In this document: positions 53,395 to 62,904 of the stretch, one piece after another
Numbering within the stretch: position 1 is the stretch's first letter
How the letters are laid out: every line of letters starts with the position of its first letter
Source of the DNA: SURF-21 sp964510515
Lineage (GTDB): Bacteria; Actinomycetota; Geothermincolia; Geothermincolales; RBG-13-55-18
DNA: 64,000 nucleotides
Assembly: GCA_964510515.1 (NCBI GenBank)
Contig: CAZEAU010000004.1
Location: 1-64,000 of the forward strand
Direction: 5' to 3'
Notes under the pieces: model-generated
What the model was told of the DNA's origin: nothing
Seen by the model: the letters and a program-made list of their open reading frames with translations, nothing else
Databases searched by the model: none
Position numbers and translations under genes: made by a program

Positions 53395-55914
53395 GTGAAG
53401 ATCTTTCAGCTCTTGGCCAGCCAGTCGGAGCGGCGCCCGTGGCTGGTGGTCGGCGTGGTGGTGCTGCTGACCCTTTTCCTCGCCGCCGGCCTGCCTCGCA
53501 TCAGCACGGAGCTCAGCCAGGAAGCCATGATGCCCAAGCACTACGAGTCCATACAGGCCTACGAGGAGCTGAAGGACCTCGTCGGGGGCGTAAGCAATGA
53601 GAATGTCCTCGTGCTCGCGGACCTGGCGGACCCCGAGGTGGCCCGGGTCATCTACGGGTGGAGCGTGGAGAGCATGGTGGAACAGGGCTTCGTGGAGGGG
53701 GACATCCTCAAGGTCGAGACCTACCTCGATTTCGTCAAGGTCAAGCTCCCCGAGCTCATGAAGTCCGCGGGCATGCAGGGCGGTGTCGACCTCAACACCT
53801 TCTCCGACGCGGAGATATCCATGTTCCTGCAGTTCTACCTCGACCCCGACCCCGATTCGGCGGTGGCGGCGCTGCTCATGCAGTCGCTGTTCGGCGCCGA
53901 GGCCGCCCCCGAGCAGAAGGCCCAGCTCATGGCGGTCTTCGAGAAGAACCGGGAGAACGTGGCCAAGATCGTCTCCGCGCAGAACGACGCCACCATCGTC
54001 AATCTGCAGCTCGATCCCGAGCTGAGCCAGAACGAGAAGACGAAGCTGGGCAAGAAGCTGCGGGAGTTCACGGGCGCGCAGTTCGCGGGCGTCGCGGGCG
54101 CCGAGGTCTATGTCACCGGCGATGCCACCAGCACCCTGGACGCCAACGAGTTCATGGGCAGGGAGACGAGCAGGCTCATGCTCATCGCCCTCGCCTTCAT
54201 CATGCTCATCCTCTATCTCACCTTCCGCCGCATCTCCGACGTGGGGCTGCCGCTGCTCATCATCTTCATCGCCATCTTCTGGCTGCTGGGCCTGATGGGC
54301 TGGGTGGGCATCACCTACACCACCATGAGCGTGGCCATCATGCCCCTCATGCTGGGGATCAACATCGCCTACGTCATCCACATCCTCAGCCGCTATTACG
54401 AGGGGCGGGAGGGTGGCCTGGGCGTGGAACTCTCCGGCACCACCGCCATCAAGACGGTGGGCGTGGCGGTGTTCCTCACCGCCATCACCACCGTGATCGG
54501 GTTCTCCTCCTTCATGATCACCGACATCCCCCCCATGCGGGACTTCGGGTTGCTGTGCATGCTGGGCATATCCTTCAGCTTCCTGCTCTCGCTGACCCTG
54601 CTGCCGGCCATCATCATCATCAGGGACCGCAGGAAGACAAAGGAAAAGCTGGACCGCCACCTGACCAAGATGCGAACGCGCAGGCGCGACGCCCGCTACG
54701 GCAGGTTCACCGACAGGTCCCTGGTGCGCGTGGCCATGGTCTCGGAGCGCAACCACTGGACGGTGGCCATCGTCGCCCTGGCCTTTGCGGCCTTCACCGT
54801 CTTCGCCATATTCAACCTCAAGACCGGCGCCGACATCAGCAAGATGTTCCCCGACGACATGGAGAGCGTGAAGGTCAGCCACATGGTAAGCGAGATCTTC
54901 GGGCCGCAGCAGAGCGACATCATCCTGGCCAGGGGAGACATCTTCGACCCCGCCACGCTGGCCGCCCTGCTCGAGCTGGAGGAGGCCATCCCGCAGGATG
55001 AGCGCAACCTTCCGGACCACGATGATTACTTCGTGCGCGAGAGGATAAGCTCCATCGCCGACTATATCGGCATGCTCAATGGTGGCCCCCTTCCCGAGAC
55101 CAGGGAGGGGGTGAGGGAGAGGGTGGAGGAACTGAGCAGCCTGATGCCCATCAACGCCTTCATGGACGAGGACGGCAGCATAGCCATGATCTACCTCAAC
55201 TCCGGTTTCCCCGCCAGCGAGGACGAGCTCACGGTGAAGGCGGAGATCATGCGCGACCATTCCGCGGCCGTCGCGGAGGAGACGGGGCTCACCTTCACCT
55301 CCACCGGTTTCACCGTGCTCATCTCCGACCTCATGGGCAATATCATGCCCACCCAGATCAAGACCAGCGGCCTGGCGCTGCTGCTCTGCGCCCTCATCCT
55401 CATCCTCGTCTTCCGCTCCTTCCTCTACGGCATCGCCACCCTGGTGGTGGTACTCTGCGGCATGATGGCGGAGATCGTCTTCCTCTTCGTCCTCGGCTGG
55501 CCCCTGGACCTGATGACGGTGATGGTGGCCTCGCTGGTCATCGGGGCGGGGATAGACTTCGGCATTCACATCACCCACCGTTTCCGCGAGGAGTATCACG
55601 CCAACGGCATAACCCTGGAGGAATCGCTGCGCAATACGGTGAAGAACGTGGGGCGCGCGCTGGTGGCCGCCGCCTTCACCACCTGCGGTGTCTTCGCCAT
55701 CCTGGGTTTTTCCAGCATGGGCATGATGCAGCGCTTCGGATGGGCCACCGCCGTGGGCCTTCTGGGCGCCCTCCTCGGCGCCATCCTGGTGCTGCCCAGC
55801 GTGCTGGCCATCGTCGCCAAGCGGCACCGCGGCAGCGGCAGGGCGGCCGCGGGAGAGCGGCCCGGGCGGGAGGGCCAGGCCCTCCCGGGTGCGGCGGATA
55901 CACCGCAGCCATAA
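53395..55914 (+). CDS. RND-superfamily exporter (HAE3/MMPL type)
   Basis: 839 residues from GTG 53395. Two halves, each with an N-terminal helix, a large extracellular loop and a six-helix membrane block: GLPLLIIFIAIFWLLGLMGWVG and MPLMLGINIAYVIHILSRYYEG in the first; DLMTVMVASLVIGAGIDFGIHITHRF in the second. The GxxxD-type charged residues of the proton path are present. It exports lipids, drugs or hopanoid-like compounds. Probably regulated by the MarR protein before it. Confidence 0.88.
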   Translation: MKIFQLLASQSERRPWLVVGVVVLLTLFLAAGLPRISTELSQEAMMPKHYESIQAYEELKDLVGGVSNENVLVLADLADPEVARVIYGWSVESMVEQGFVEGDILKVETYLDFVKVKLPELMKSAGMQGGVDLNTFSDAEISMFLQFYLDPDPDSAVAALLMQSLFGAEAAPEQKAQLMAVFEKNRENVAKIVSAQNDATIVNLQLDPELSQNEKTKLGKKLREFTGAQFAGVAGAEVYVTGDATSTLDANEFMGRETSRLMLIALAFIMLILYLTFRRISDVGLPLLIIFIAIFWLLGLMGWVGITYTTMSVAIMPLMLGINIAYVIHILSRYYEGREGGLGVELSGTTAIKTVGVAVFLTAITTVIGFSSFMITDIPPMRDFGLLCMLGISFSFLLSLTLLPAIIIIRDRRKTKEKLDRHLTKMRTRRRDARYGRFTDRSLVRVAMVSERNHWTVAIVALAFAAFTVFAIFNLKTGADISKMFPDDMESVKVSHMVSEIFGPQQSDIILARGDIFDPATLAALLELEEAIPQDERNLPDHDDYFVRERISSIADYIGMLNGGPLPETREGVRERVEELSSLMPINAFMDEDGSIAMIYLNSGFPASEDELTVKAEIMRDHSAAVAEETGLTFTSTGFTVLISDLMGNIMPTQIKTSGLALLLCALILILVFRSFLYGIATLVVVLCGMMAEIVFLFVLGWPLDLMTVMVASLVIGAGIDFGIHITHRFREEYHANGITLEESLRNTVKNVGRALVAAAFTTCGVFAILGFSSMGMMQRFGWATAVGLLGALLGAILVLPSVLAIVAKRHRGSGRAAAGERPGREGQALPGAADTPQP

Positions 55915-56049
55915 GCGTCGGGGAGGGAGCGCGCCGCCGCCCCCGCGCCCTCCCCGACGCGGGGGCGCGACCCGGCGCGTTACGGGTGCCCCGTGCCCTC
56001 TCTTCCTCCCCATCGCCTCCAACGCTTAGAATAACGCCAGGAGGTCGTG

Positions 56050-57015
56050 ATGGCTCTAGCCACAGCGGTGGTGATGGCCCTGGTCGCCACCACCATGATC
56101 AACTACAGCGGCTACATGCAGAAAAGGGAGCTGGACCAGCTCCCCCTCATCGGGTCCCAGAAAGCCCTGGAGACGGCGAAGGCCTTTATCTCCTGCCGCC
56201 CCTGGCTGGAGGCGCAGGGACTGCAGTTCGCGGGCACCTTCATCAAGGGCATCGCGGTGGGGCTGGCTCCGCTCTCCGTGGTGCAGCCCATAAACACGGC
56301 GGGCATCGCGGTGCTGGCGGTGCTGGCCATCACCAGGCTGGGGGAGCGCCCCTCCATCTCGGACTGGCTGGGCATCGGGACCATCATGGTGGGGCTTATC
56401 CTGCTCGGGCGAACCCTCATCGGCGTGCCCTCCAAGGCGTTCTCCTACAACCCCTTCGTGCTCTGGTTCTTCGTCCTCTTCTTCTTCGCGGCGGCGGGGC
56501 TTTCCCTCTACAACGGCTTCGCCAAAAAGCACCCCAACGCCCCCAACCTCATCGCCGTGGCCTCCGGGGTGCTCATCGGCCTCAACGCGGTCATCATCAA
56601 GCTGGGATGGAACGACATCGGCAGCCGTTTCTGGGAGCATGGTTTTCGCAACTCCCTGCTCTCCCCCTACCTGCCCATCATCCTCCTGCTCCCCCTCCTC
56701 ACCCTGGTGCTGGACCAGGTGGCCATGCAGAGGGGCAAGGCCATCGTGGTGGTCCCCATCACCACCGGGATGTCCAACCTCATCCCCATCATCATCGGCA
56801 TCCTGGCCATGCACGAACCCATGCCCTCCACGGCGGGGATGTTCGTGCTGCGCCTGGCGTCGATAGTATTCATCATAGGCGGGGCGATAATGCTCTCCTT
56901 GCGCGGGGAGGAGGGAGAGGAGAAGGGGCCTTCCGCGCCCTCGGCACGCGACCGTCTCGAGCGGGCGAGGGCGCGCCGCCAGGCGGCCCGGAAGACGGGG
57001 TACGAGCAGCCCTAG
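56050..57015 (+). CDS. EamA/DMT-family membrane transporter
   Basis: 321 residues from ATG 56050 (GTG 56047 is the other option) behind AGGAGGTC. About ten hydrophobic helices with the EamA-type features (GIAVGLAPLSVVQPINTAGIAVLAV; ITTGMSNLIPIIIGILAMHEP). The C-terminal tail is highly charged (Arg/Glu). It probably exports or imports small metabolites; substrate unknown. It does not overlap the RND gene and may be separately expressed. Confidence 0.8.
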   Translation: MALATAVVMALVATTMINYSGYMQKRELDQLPLIGSQKALETAKAFISCRPWLEAQGLQFAGTFIKGIAVGLAPLSVVQPINTAGIAVLAVLAITRLGERPSISDWLGIGTIMVGLILLGRTLIGVPSKAFSYNPFVLWFFVLFFFAAAGLSLYNGFAKKHPNAPNLIAVASGVLIGLNAVIIKLGWNDIGSRFWEHGFRNSLLSPYLPIILLLPLLTLVLDQVAMQRGKAIVVVPITTGMSNLIPIIIGILAMHEPMPSTAGMFVLRLASIVFIIGGAIMLSLRGEEGEEKGPSAPSARDRLERARARRQAARKTGYEQP

Positions 57016-57121
57016 ATCAACGTTATCGCCATGGTGCAAGCGGTAGTGTCACCAGCTTATGGGACTGCGACCCCTACGCCATCGCCCGTGGCACCGCCCC
57101 GAGCTAAGCATGCTCGGATGG

Positions 57122-57196
57122 TGGAGCCGGTGAGAGGAATCGAACCCCCAACCGTCCGCTTACAAGGCGGGTGCTCTACCGTTGAGCTACACCGGC
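57122..57196 (-). tRNA. tRNA-Thr (anticodon TGT)
   Basis: The minus strand folds as a cloverleaf: acceptor GCCGGTG / CACCGGC, discriminator T, encoded CCA; D arm GCTC-AACGGTA-GAGC; anticodon loop CTTGTAA with anticodon TGT reading ACA; T arm with TTCGATT. The first anticodon-stem pair is a mismatch. Length 75 with CCA. Confidence 0.93.
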
Positions 57197-57532
57197 TCGC
57201 CTTCATTATATTACGCTCGTCCTATTCCCCACAGAGCAGGGTCTCGATCCTCATCGCCAAGGCATTATACGGGTGCGAAAGCAAGGTTGAGGCTGCGATG
57301 AGTTATGCCCGGGTCGGCCGGCTTTATGCAGTTCGCATGCCCCACCCCTGAGCGGCTTCAGCGAGGAAGAGGAAACCAGGTTGCATGTGCCCGAGCCCCG
57401 ACGGGCCCTCCTTGGTTCGCGCCATCTCAGCCTCGATTTATGCCCGGCTCCCGCTCATGGTCGTATCTGGGCAAAGATGCCACGATCTGGAGATGGGACA
57501 ACAAATTCAGTACCTGCCGGCGAGGTCGGGAT
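57197..57532. other. Gene-free gap between tRNA-Thr and yacP
   Basis: About 335 bp with no supported gene. Short open stretches have composition unlike the neighbours and no Shine-Dalgarno. Two AT-rich segments near 57205 and 57263-57275 could serve the tRNA promoter. Confidence 0.4.
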
Positions 57533-58042
57533 CTACCCGTACCTCATCTCATCCAGCAATCGGCGGACTTCCTCGCTCACCCGGTCCTCCAGCGGATTGC
57601 GGTCGCCACAGGCCATCCTCTTTATGTCCTCCCTGGTCTCGAGTTGCGCCTCCTCGCTCAGCCCCAGCAGGGAGTGCCCGTTAATGGTGCGGGCTCCGAA
57701 CCCGCCCACCACGCCCTGCAGCGTGCGGTCGGAGCTGGCCACCGTGACCTCGCCCGCCTGCAGCAGCCGGCGCGCCACGCTCTCGATCAAGGCGTCGGCG
57801 GACTGTCCCCTGCGGGTGAAGACCACCGTCAACCCGCCTCTTTCCTGCGTTACCGGCTCCGGCTGACTGGTCGCGGCGGCGTCGAAGATCACCATCAGGA
57901 GGTCGTAACGGTCCGGGGAGGAGAGGGGAAGCAGTTCCTTGAGCAGCCCTTCCCGCGCCGCGTCCTGGTCCCGCTGCATGACTACCGCAAGCTCCGGGTG
58001 CGCATAGATGAGGTTGTAGCCGTCCACCAGCAGCGCTCTCAT
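57533..58042 (-). CDS. yacP: YacP/Rae1-type NYN-domain endoribonuclease
   Basis: 169 residues from ATG 58042, overlapping the rlmB stop (ATGA). NYN catalytic pattern: LLVDGYNLIYAHPEL, LMVIFDAAATSQ, ADALIES and VTVASSDRTLQ with the acidic residues of a PIN-like active site. Homologs cut mRNA on the ribosome. Gene order gltX-cysE-cysS-rlmB-yacP is as in Bacillus. Confidence 0.88.
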   Translation of the reverse strand: MRALLVDGYNLIYAHPELAVVMQRDQDAAREGLLKELLPLSSPDRYDLLMVIFDAAATSQPEPVTQERGGLTVVFTRRGQSADALIESVARRLLQAGEVTVASSDRTLQGVVGGFGARTINGHSLLGLSEEAQLETREDIKRMACGDRNPLEDRVSEEVRRLLDEMRYG

Positions 58043-58779
58043 AGCCCCTTCCTCTGCCGCAGGGCCTCGTAGATGATCACCGCCGCCGCGACGGAGACGT
58101 TGAGCGATGATATCTTGCCGAACATGGGGACATGCACCAGGATGTCGCAGGTCTCCCGGGCCAGGTGGTGAAGACCCGTTCCCTCCGACCCCATCACCAG
58201 GGCGAGAGGCCCGGAAAAGTCCGCCTCGAAGCAGGTCTTCTCTCCCCGCATGTCGGCGCCCACCACCCACATCCCCAGCTTCTTAAGCTCTTTCATCACG
58301 CTGACCAGGTTGGGCACGGTGCTAATGGTGAGATTCTCCACGGCACCTGAAGAAGAATGGAACACCGCCGGCGTCACCGGTGCGGAACGGCTGCGCGGCA
58401 GAATCATGGCATCAACCCCGGCCGCCTCGCATGTCCTGGCAATACTTCCCAGGTTGCGGGGGTCGGTGATGCTGTCCAGGAGGACGACGAAGGGGTCGTC
58501 CTTTCCCTCGAGGTCTCGGCATACCCGCTTGAAGCCGGCGTAACGGTAAGGCTCCACCCTGAGGATGACCCCCTGGTGAACATCGGATACGGCCAGGCGC
58601 TCCATCTCCCGGCGCGGGAGGTAACTCATCGCCAGGCGGCGGCTACGCGCGGCAGCCTTGATATCGTCCAGCACCCTCGCGGGCGGCATGCCCTCGGCCA
58701 GCAGCAGCTCGTACACCTCTCGGTCGCCGCGCAGCGCCTCCAGGACGGCGCGCCTGCCTTCAACCTGTTCGTATCTCAA
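58039..58779 (-). CDS. rlmB: 23S rRNA (guanosine-2'-O)-methyltransferase RlmB
   Basis: 246 residues of the SpoU/TrmH family: N-terminal RNA-binding domain (YEQVEGRRAVLEALRG), then the knotted domain with VLLDSITDPRNLGSIARTCEAAG, VMGSEGTGLHHL and KISSLNVSVAAAV. Methylates G2251 of 23S rRNA. Placed between cysS and yacP; the small ribonuclease MrnC found here in Bacillus is missing. Confidence 0.9.
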   Translation of the reverse strand: MRYEQVEGRRAVLEALRGDREVYELLLAEGMPPARVLDDIKAAARSRRLAMSYLPRREMERLAVSDVHQGVILRVEPYRYAGFKRVCRDLEGKDDPFVVLLDSITDPRNLGSIARTCEAAGVDAMILPRSRSAPVTPAVFHSSSGAVENLTISTVPNLVSVMKELKKLGMWVVGADMRGEKTCFEADFSGPLALVMGSEGTGLHHLARETCDILVHVPMFGKISSLNVSVAAAVIIYEALRQRKGL

Positions 58780-58830
58780 CGTCCATCAAGCCTCCCTCTG
58801 TTTCTGGGTTCGTGCGTGGCCGCGCAGGAA

Positions 58831-60393
58831 TCATTCGGGGGATCCCACGAATTTCCAGCGCTGCCCCTCGCGCAGGTCGTCCACGCGGATGCCCAGCTCG
58901 CGCAGGCGCGCGCGGATAAAATCGGCGGTCTCGAATTGCTTGTTGCTCCTGGCCAGGGTCCTCACCTCCAGGAGCAGCCGGATGAGGTCATCCGCCGCAG
59001 GCATGTCGCCGGGCCCGCCTTCCACCTTGGTTTCAGGCGGCAGAGCACTGGCGGCAGCGGTTGTGGCCGGCGCATCAACCGCCACTTCACCTTCCCCTGT
59101 TAAGCAGACCTCCTCCGGCGCCGCCGCCGGGGAGAACAACCCCAGGACGTTGCTCAACACGAGCAGGGTGTCCCTGCCGTGGCTGGCCACCATGGGGGCC
59201 GCCAGCGTCTGGTAGCCCTCCTGCTCGGCCAGGTATATGTTGAGCTCCTTCACCAGCTCGAACAACACCCCTATGGCGCGGGCGGTATTGAAGTCGTCGT
59301 CCATGGCCTCCTCGAAACGCTGCTGAAAACCGCTGAATGAATCGGAGAGTACGACCTCCCTCTGGGTGCGCTGCGGCGCGGTCCTCTCCGGGGGCTTCGC
59401 CAGGAAGGCATCGAGGGCGAAGAGGCAGTTCTCCAGGCGCTCATGCGCCCTTTTCGCCTCTTCCAGGGCATGCGGCCCGAAGTCGATGGGGCTGCGGTAA
59501 TGGGTCTGGAGGGCCAGGAGCCTGACCGCATCCGCGGGGTACTTCTTGAGTATCTCCCTCACCAGGACGATGTTGCCCAGGGATTTGGACATCTTCTCCT
59601 CCTGGATATTCACGAAGCCGTTGTGCAGCCAGTAACGCACGAAGGGCTCCCTGCCGGAATAGGCCTCGGACTGGGCGATTTCGTTCTCGTGGTGGGGGAA
59701 AACCAGGTCCTGCCCGCCGCCGTGGATGTCGAACCCCATGCCCAGATAATGCAGGGACATGGCCGAGCATTCAATGTGCCATCCCGGCCGCCCTTCGCCC
59801 CAAGGGGAATCCCAGGAGGGCTCTCCGGGCTTTGAAGCCTTCCACAGGGCGAAATCCATGGGGTGGCCTTTCCTGGCGTCGATCTCCACGCGTTCACCCG
59901 CGCGCATTTCCTCCAGGGAGCGGCCGGATAGCTTGCCGTACCCCTCGAAGCTCTGCACGCGGAAAAACACGTCGCCGTCCACCGCATAGGCATGGCCCTT
60001 GTCCACCAGCGCCCGTATCATCTCCAGCATGGCGGGAATGGTCTCGGTGGCGCGCGGGGCGGCATCGGGAGGCTGCACGCCGAGAGCGCGCATGTCCTCG
60101 AGGAAGGCCCGCTCGTAGAATCGCGCCACCTCCTGCGGCGCCTTCCCCTCCTCGCGCGCCCGCGCGATTATCTTGTCGTCCACGTCGGTGAAGTTCTGCA
60201 CGTAGAACACCTCGTAGCCCTTGTGCCGCAGGTAGCGCCTGATGACGTCGAAAACGAGGTAGGCCCTGCCGTTGCCGACGTGGATATAGTTATAGACGGT
60301 GGGGCCGCATACGTACATGCAGACCTTGCCCTCCTCGCGGGGCACGAACGCCTCCTTGCGGCGGCTCATGGTGTTGTAAACGGTCAGGCTCAA
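58831..60393 (-). CDS. cysS: Cysteinyl-tRNA synthetase
   Basis: 520 residues from TTG 60393 (GGGAGGAAGACC upstream, overlapping the cysE stop as TTGA). It opens LTVYNTMSRRKEAFVPREEG; catalytic HVGN (variant of HIGH) in YNYIHVGNGRAYL, zinc ligands Cys and HHENEIAQSEA, and KMSKSLGN. The C-terminal region has an Ala/Pro-rich insert before the DALR-type helices. An ATG further upstream is less likely because homologs start at LTVYN. Confidence 0.95.
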   Translation of the reverse strand: MSLTVYNTMSRRKEAFVPREEGKVCMYVCGPTVYNYIHVGNGRAYLVFDVIRRYLRHKGYEVFYVQNFTDVDDKIIARAREEGKAPQEVARFYERAFLEDMRALGVQPPDAAPRATETIPAMLEMIRALVDKGHAYAVDGDVFFRVQSFEGYGKLSGRSLEEMRAGERVEIDARKGHPMDFALWKASKPGEPSWDSPWGEGRPGWHIECSAMSLHYLGMGFDIHGGGQDLVFPHHENEIAQSEAYSGREPFVRYWLHNGFVNIQEEKMSKSLGNIVLVREILKKYPADAVRLLALQTHYRSPIDFGPHALEEAKRAHERLENCLFALDAFLAKPPERTAPQRTQREVVLSDSFSGFQQRFEEAMDDDFNTARAIGVLFELVKELNIYLAEQEGYQTLAAPMVASHGRDTLLVLSNVLGLFSPAAAPEEVCLTGEGEVAVDAPATTAAASALPPETKVEGGPGDMPAADDLIRLLLEVRTLARSNKQFETADFIRARLRELGIRVDDLREGQRWKFVGSPE

Positions 60394-61148
60394 GGTCTTC
60401 CTCCCGCTTCTGCCTTCCCCGTCCCGCCGCCGCGGCTGGCCGGGCCCTGCAGGGTCCCCTTCACGCGCTGCAGCGACTCCTCGGCGCATCGCAGCTTGTC
60501 CTCGGTTATCTCCAGCTCAAGCTGGGTGGAGATGATGCGGTCCTCGAGTTTCCTGATGGCCCCGTCCAGGGCGTCGATACGGTCCATGACCGGGTCGGGG
60601 ATGAGCTCGTGGTGCAGGTCCACCACCGGCTCGCCTTCCTGCATGACCACCTTGCCGGGGATGCCCACCACGGTGCAGCGCGGGGGCACGTCGCGGATGA
60701 CCACCGCTCCCGCCCCCACCTTGCAGTCGTCCGCCACGGTGATGGGACCGAGCACCTTGGCCCCGGCGGCGATGACCACGTTCCTGCCGATGGTGGGGTG
60801 GCGCTTGCCTCTCTCCTTGCCCGTGCCTCCCAGGGTTACCCCCTGATAGATGGTGACGTAGTCGCCGATCTCCGCCGTCTCCCCGATGACCACCCCCATG
60901 CCGTGGTCGATGAAGACCCCCCGGCCGAAGCGGGCTCCGGGGTGGATCTCTATCCCCGTCAGCAGGCGTCCGAGGTGAGAGATGAGGCGGGGCACCACCG
61001 GGACGCCCCTCTTCCACAGCCGCTGGGCGGCGCGGTGCATCCACAGCGCGTGCAGCCCCGGATAGGCCAGGATTATCTCCAGGGTATTGCCGGCGGCCGG
61101 GTCGCGATCCCGCACCGCCTCTATGTCCTGCCGGAAATTCTCGAGCAA
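60390..61148 (-). CDS. cysE: Serine O-acetyltransferase
   Basis: 252 residues from TTG 61148 behind GGAGGCGAC. Left-handed beta-helix hexapeptide repeats (IHPGARFGRGVFIDHGMGVVIGETAEIGDYVTIYQGVTLGGTG) with catalytic His and Asp. Makes O-acetylserine for cysteine synthesis. After the catalytic core there is a coiled-coil tail of about 60 residues (IRKLEDRIISTQLELEITEDKL) ending in a Gly-rich end. No cysteine synthase adjacent. Confidence 0.93.
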   Translation of the reverse strand: MLENFRQDIEAVRDRDPAAGNTLEIILAYPGLHALWMHRAAQRLWKRGVPVVPRLISHLGRLLTGIEIHPGARFGRGVFIDHGMGVVIGETAEIGDYVTIYQGVTLGGTGKERGKRHPTIGRNVVIAAGAKVLGPITVADDCKVGAGAVVIRDVPPRCTVVGIPGKVVMQEGEPVVDLHHELIPDPVMDRIDALDGAIRKLEDRIISTQLELEITEDKLRCAEESLQRVKGTLQGPASRGGGTGKAEAGGRP

Positions 61149-61255
61149 GTCGCCTCCTTCGTTCCAAGCACAATGCCCATTATATCGGCAGCGGGAGCAT
61201 GTTTTGTAGTGGGCAGGTCATGCCCGGAGGCGCCCTGGCGCATAGCGGCGGCGTT

Positions 61256-62725
61256 TCAGGCGCCTTCCCCCATGCGGCGTAGCGATTCCCGCATGCGCCT
61301 CAGGCACTCCTCCCTCCCCAGCACCGCGAGGATATACTGCAGGCCCGGGCCCCTGTCCCTGCCGGTGAGGGCCACGCGCAACGGCATGAACACCTCCTTG
61401 GGCTTGAGCCCGCGGTCGGCATAGTGCCCCTTTATCCCGGCGATGACGCCGTCGGCATCCTCCACGCTCTGGAGGGGGAAACCCTGCAGGGCCTCCGCCG
61501 CCCACGCAACGACCTCCGCCGCCGCCTCCCCGCGCAGCCACGCCGCCGCGCGCTCGTCGGGAGGGGGCGGCGCGGCGTAGGCTTCGAGGTAGGAGGGCAG
61601 CTCGCCCAGGGTGACCAGGTTGTCCAGCACGGATTCCACCATGAGGGCGAAGTGGGGATGGCCGGCCCAGGCGGGAGCGAAAGGCGCCGCCTCCGCGGCC
61701 AGCCTGTCCCCCGGCAGGGCGCGCAGGTGTTTGCCGTTGAGCCAGTCCAGGCGCTGGCGGTCGAAGACGGCCGGGCTGGAGGAAAGGCCGCCGATGTCGA
61801 AGAGGCGCAGCAGCTCGCCGGCGTCCAGCACCTCCCTGCCCTCGGGCGGGGACCAGGAGAGCAGGGCCAGGTAATTGGTGAGCGCCTGCGCGAGGTATCC
61901 CATCTCCCGGTATTCGCCCACGCCGGTGGCGCCGTGCCGCTTGCTCATCTTGGCGCCGTCCGTGCCCATGAGCAGGGAATGGTGCAGGTACACCGGCACC
62001 TCGCAGGCGAGGGCGTCGAAGAGCATGACGTGGCGCGCGGTGTTGCTGAGATGGTCCTCGCCGCGGATGACATGGGTTATGCCCATGGCGGCGTCGTCCA
62101 CCACCACGGAGAAGTTGAATCCCGCCGAGCCGTCCGAGCGCATGATGATGAAATCGCCCAAGGTGCCGGGGGGGAAACGCACCCGGCCGCGCAGCAGGTC
62201 CTGGAAGGCTACCTCGCCGCCGGGAACCCGGAAGCGCAGCGCCGGGCGCCTGCCCTCCTCCTCCCTCAGCCTTCTCTCCCGCTGCGAGAGCTCGCGGCAC
62301 GTCCCCTCGTACAGGGGCGTATGCCCCCGCTCCAGGGCCCTGCGCTTGCTCTCTTCCAGCTCCTCGGGGGTGCAATAGCAGGGGTAGGCCTTCCCCGCCT
62401 CCAGGAGCCTGCGCGCATGCTCGCGATAGACCTTGCCTCTCTCGCTCTGGCGGTAGGGGCCGTGCGGGCCTCCGACGTCCGGCCCCTCGTCCCAGTCCAG
62501 GCCGAGCCAGCGCAGGTCCTGCAGGATGGAGTCCTCGAGGGCGCGGACGGAGCGTTCGGGGTCGGTATCCTCGACGCGCAGCACCATGGCTCCGCCCTGC
62601 CCGCGCGCGAAGAGCCAGTTGAAGAGCGCGGTGCGCGCCGAACCGAGGTGCAGCCTTCCCGTCGGCGAGGGCGCGAACCTCACCCTCACCACCGCTTTCT
62701 CCCGGGTTTCATCGGCCTTGCCCAT
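61256..62725 (-). CDS. gltX: Glutamyl-tRNA synthetase
   Basis: 489 residues. HIGH motif as HLGS in FAPSPTGRLHLGSARTAL, KMSKS as KMSKR in GTDGAKMSKRHGATG, and the Cys-containing insertion CYCTPEEL. The C-terminal anticodon-binding domain ends RMRESLRRMGEGA. The organism may use it for both Glu and Gln tRNAs; no sign here. First gene of the gltX-cysE-cysS cluster. Confidence 0.95.
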   Translation of the reverse strand: MGKADETREKAVVRVRFAPSPTGRLHLGSARTALFNWLFARGQGGAMVLRVEDTDPERSVRALEDSILQDLRWLGLDWDEGPDVGGPHGPYRQSERGKVYREHARRLLEAGKAYPCYCTPEELEESKRRALERGHTPLYEGTCRELSQRERRLREEEGRRPALRFRVPGGEVAFQDLLRGRVRFPPGTLGDFIIMRSDGSAGFNFSVVVDDAAMGITHVIRGEDHLSNTARHVMLFDALACEVPVYLHHSLLMGTDGAKMSKRHGATGVGEYREMGYLAQALTNYLALLSWSPPEGREVLDAGELLRLFDIGGLSSSPAVFDRQRLDWLNGKHLRALPGDRLAAEAAPFAPAWAGHPHFALMVESVLDNLVTLGELPSYLEAYAAPPPPDERAAAWLRGEAAAEVVAWAAEALQGFPLQSVEDADGVIAGIKGHYADRGLKPKEVFMPLRVALTGRDRGPGLQYILAVLGREECLRRMRESLRRMGEGA

Positions 62726-62865
62726 GCCGCGATTCTACCACAGTCGATGCGCCCGGCATGCCGTGGCGCGGCCGCCGCGAGGGCAGGAAATACGCCGGGG
62801 CGGGCGAGCCCGTGGCACCACGCGGCGCGCGCGAAGGGGATGCCCGGGGCTCCCCGCCGGGCATA

Positions 62866-62892
62866 AAAAGGGGCGGGACGGCCCGCCCCTTC
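62866..62892 (-). terminator. Rho-independent terminator after the thiolase gene
   Basis: On the minus strand GGGGCGGG-CCGT-CCCGCCCC is followed by TTTTT, about 14 bp after the thiolase stop, before gltX. Confidence 0.85.
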
Positions 62893-62904
62893 CGCTTCAG
62901 GCAG

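Noticed and set aside
56600..57400. CRISPR array or attachment site near tRNA-Thr
   Set aside because: No regularly spaced repeats, no integrase and no duplicated tRNA end.
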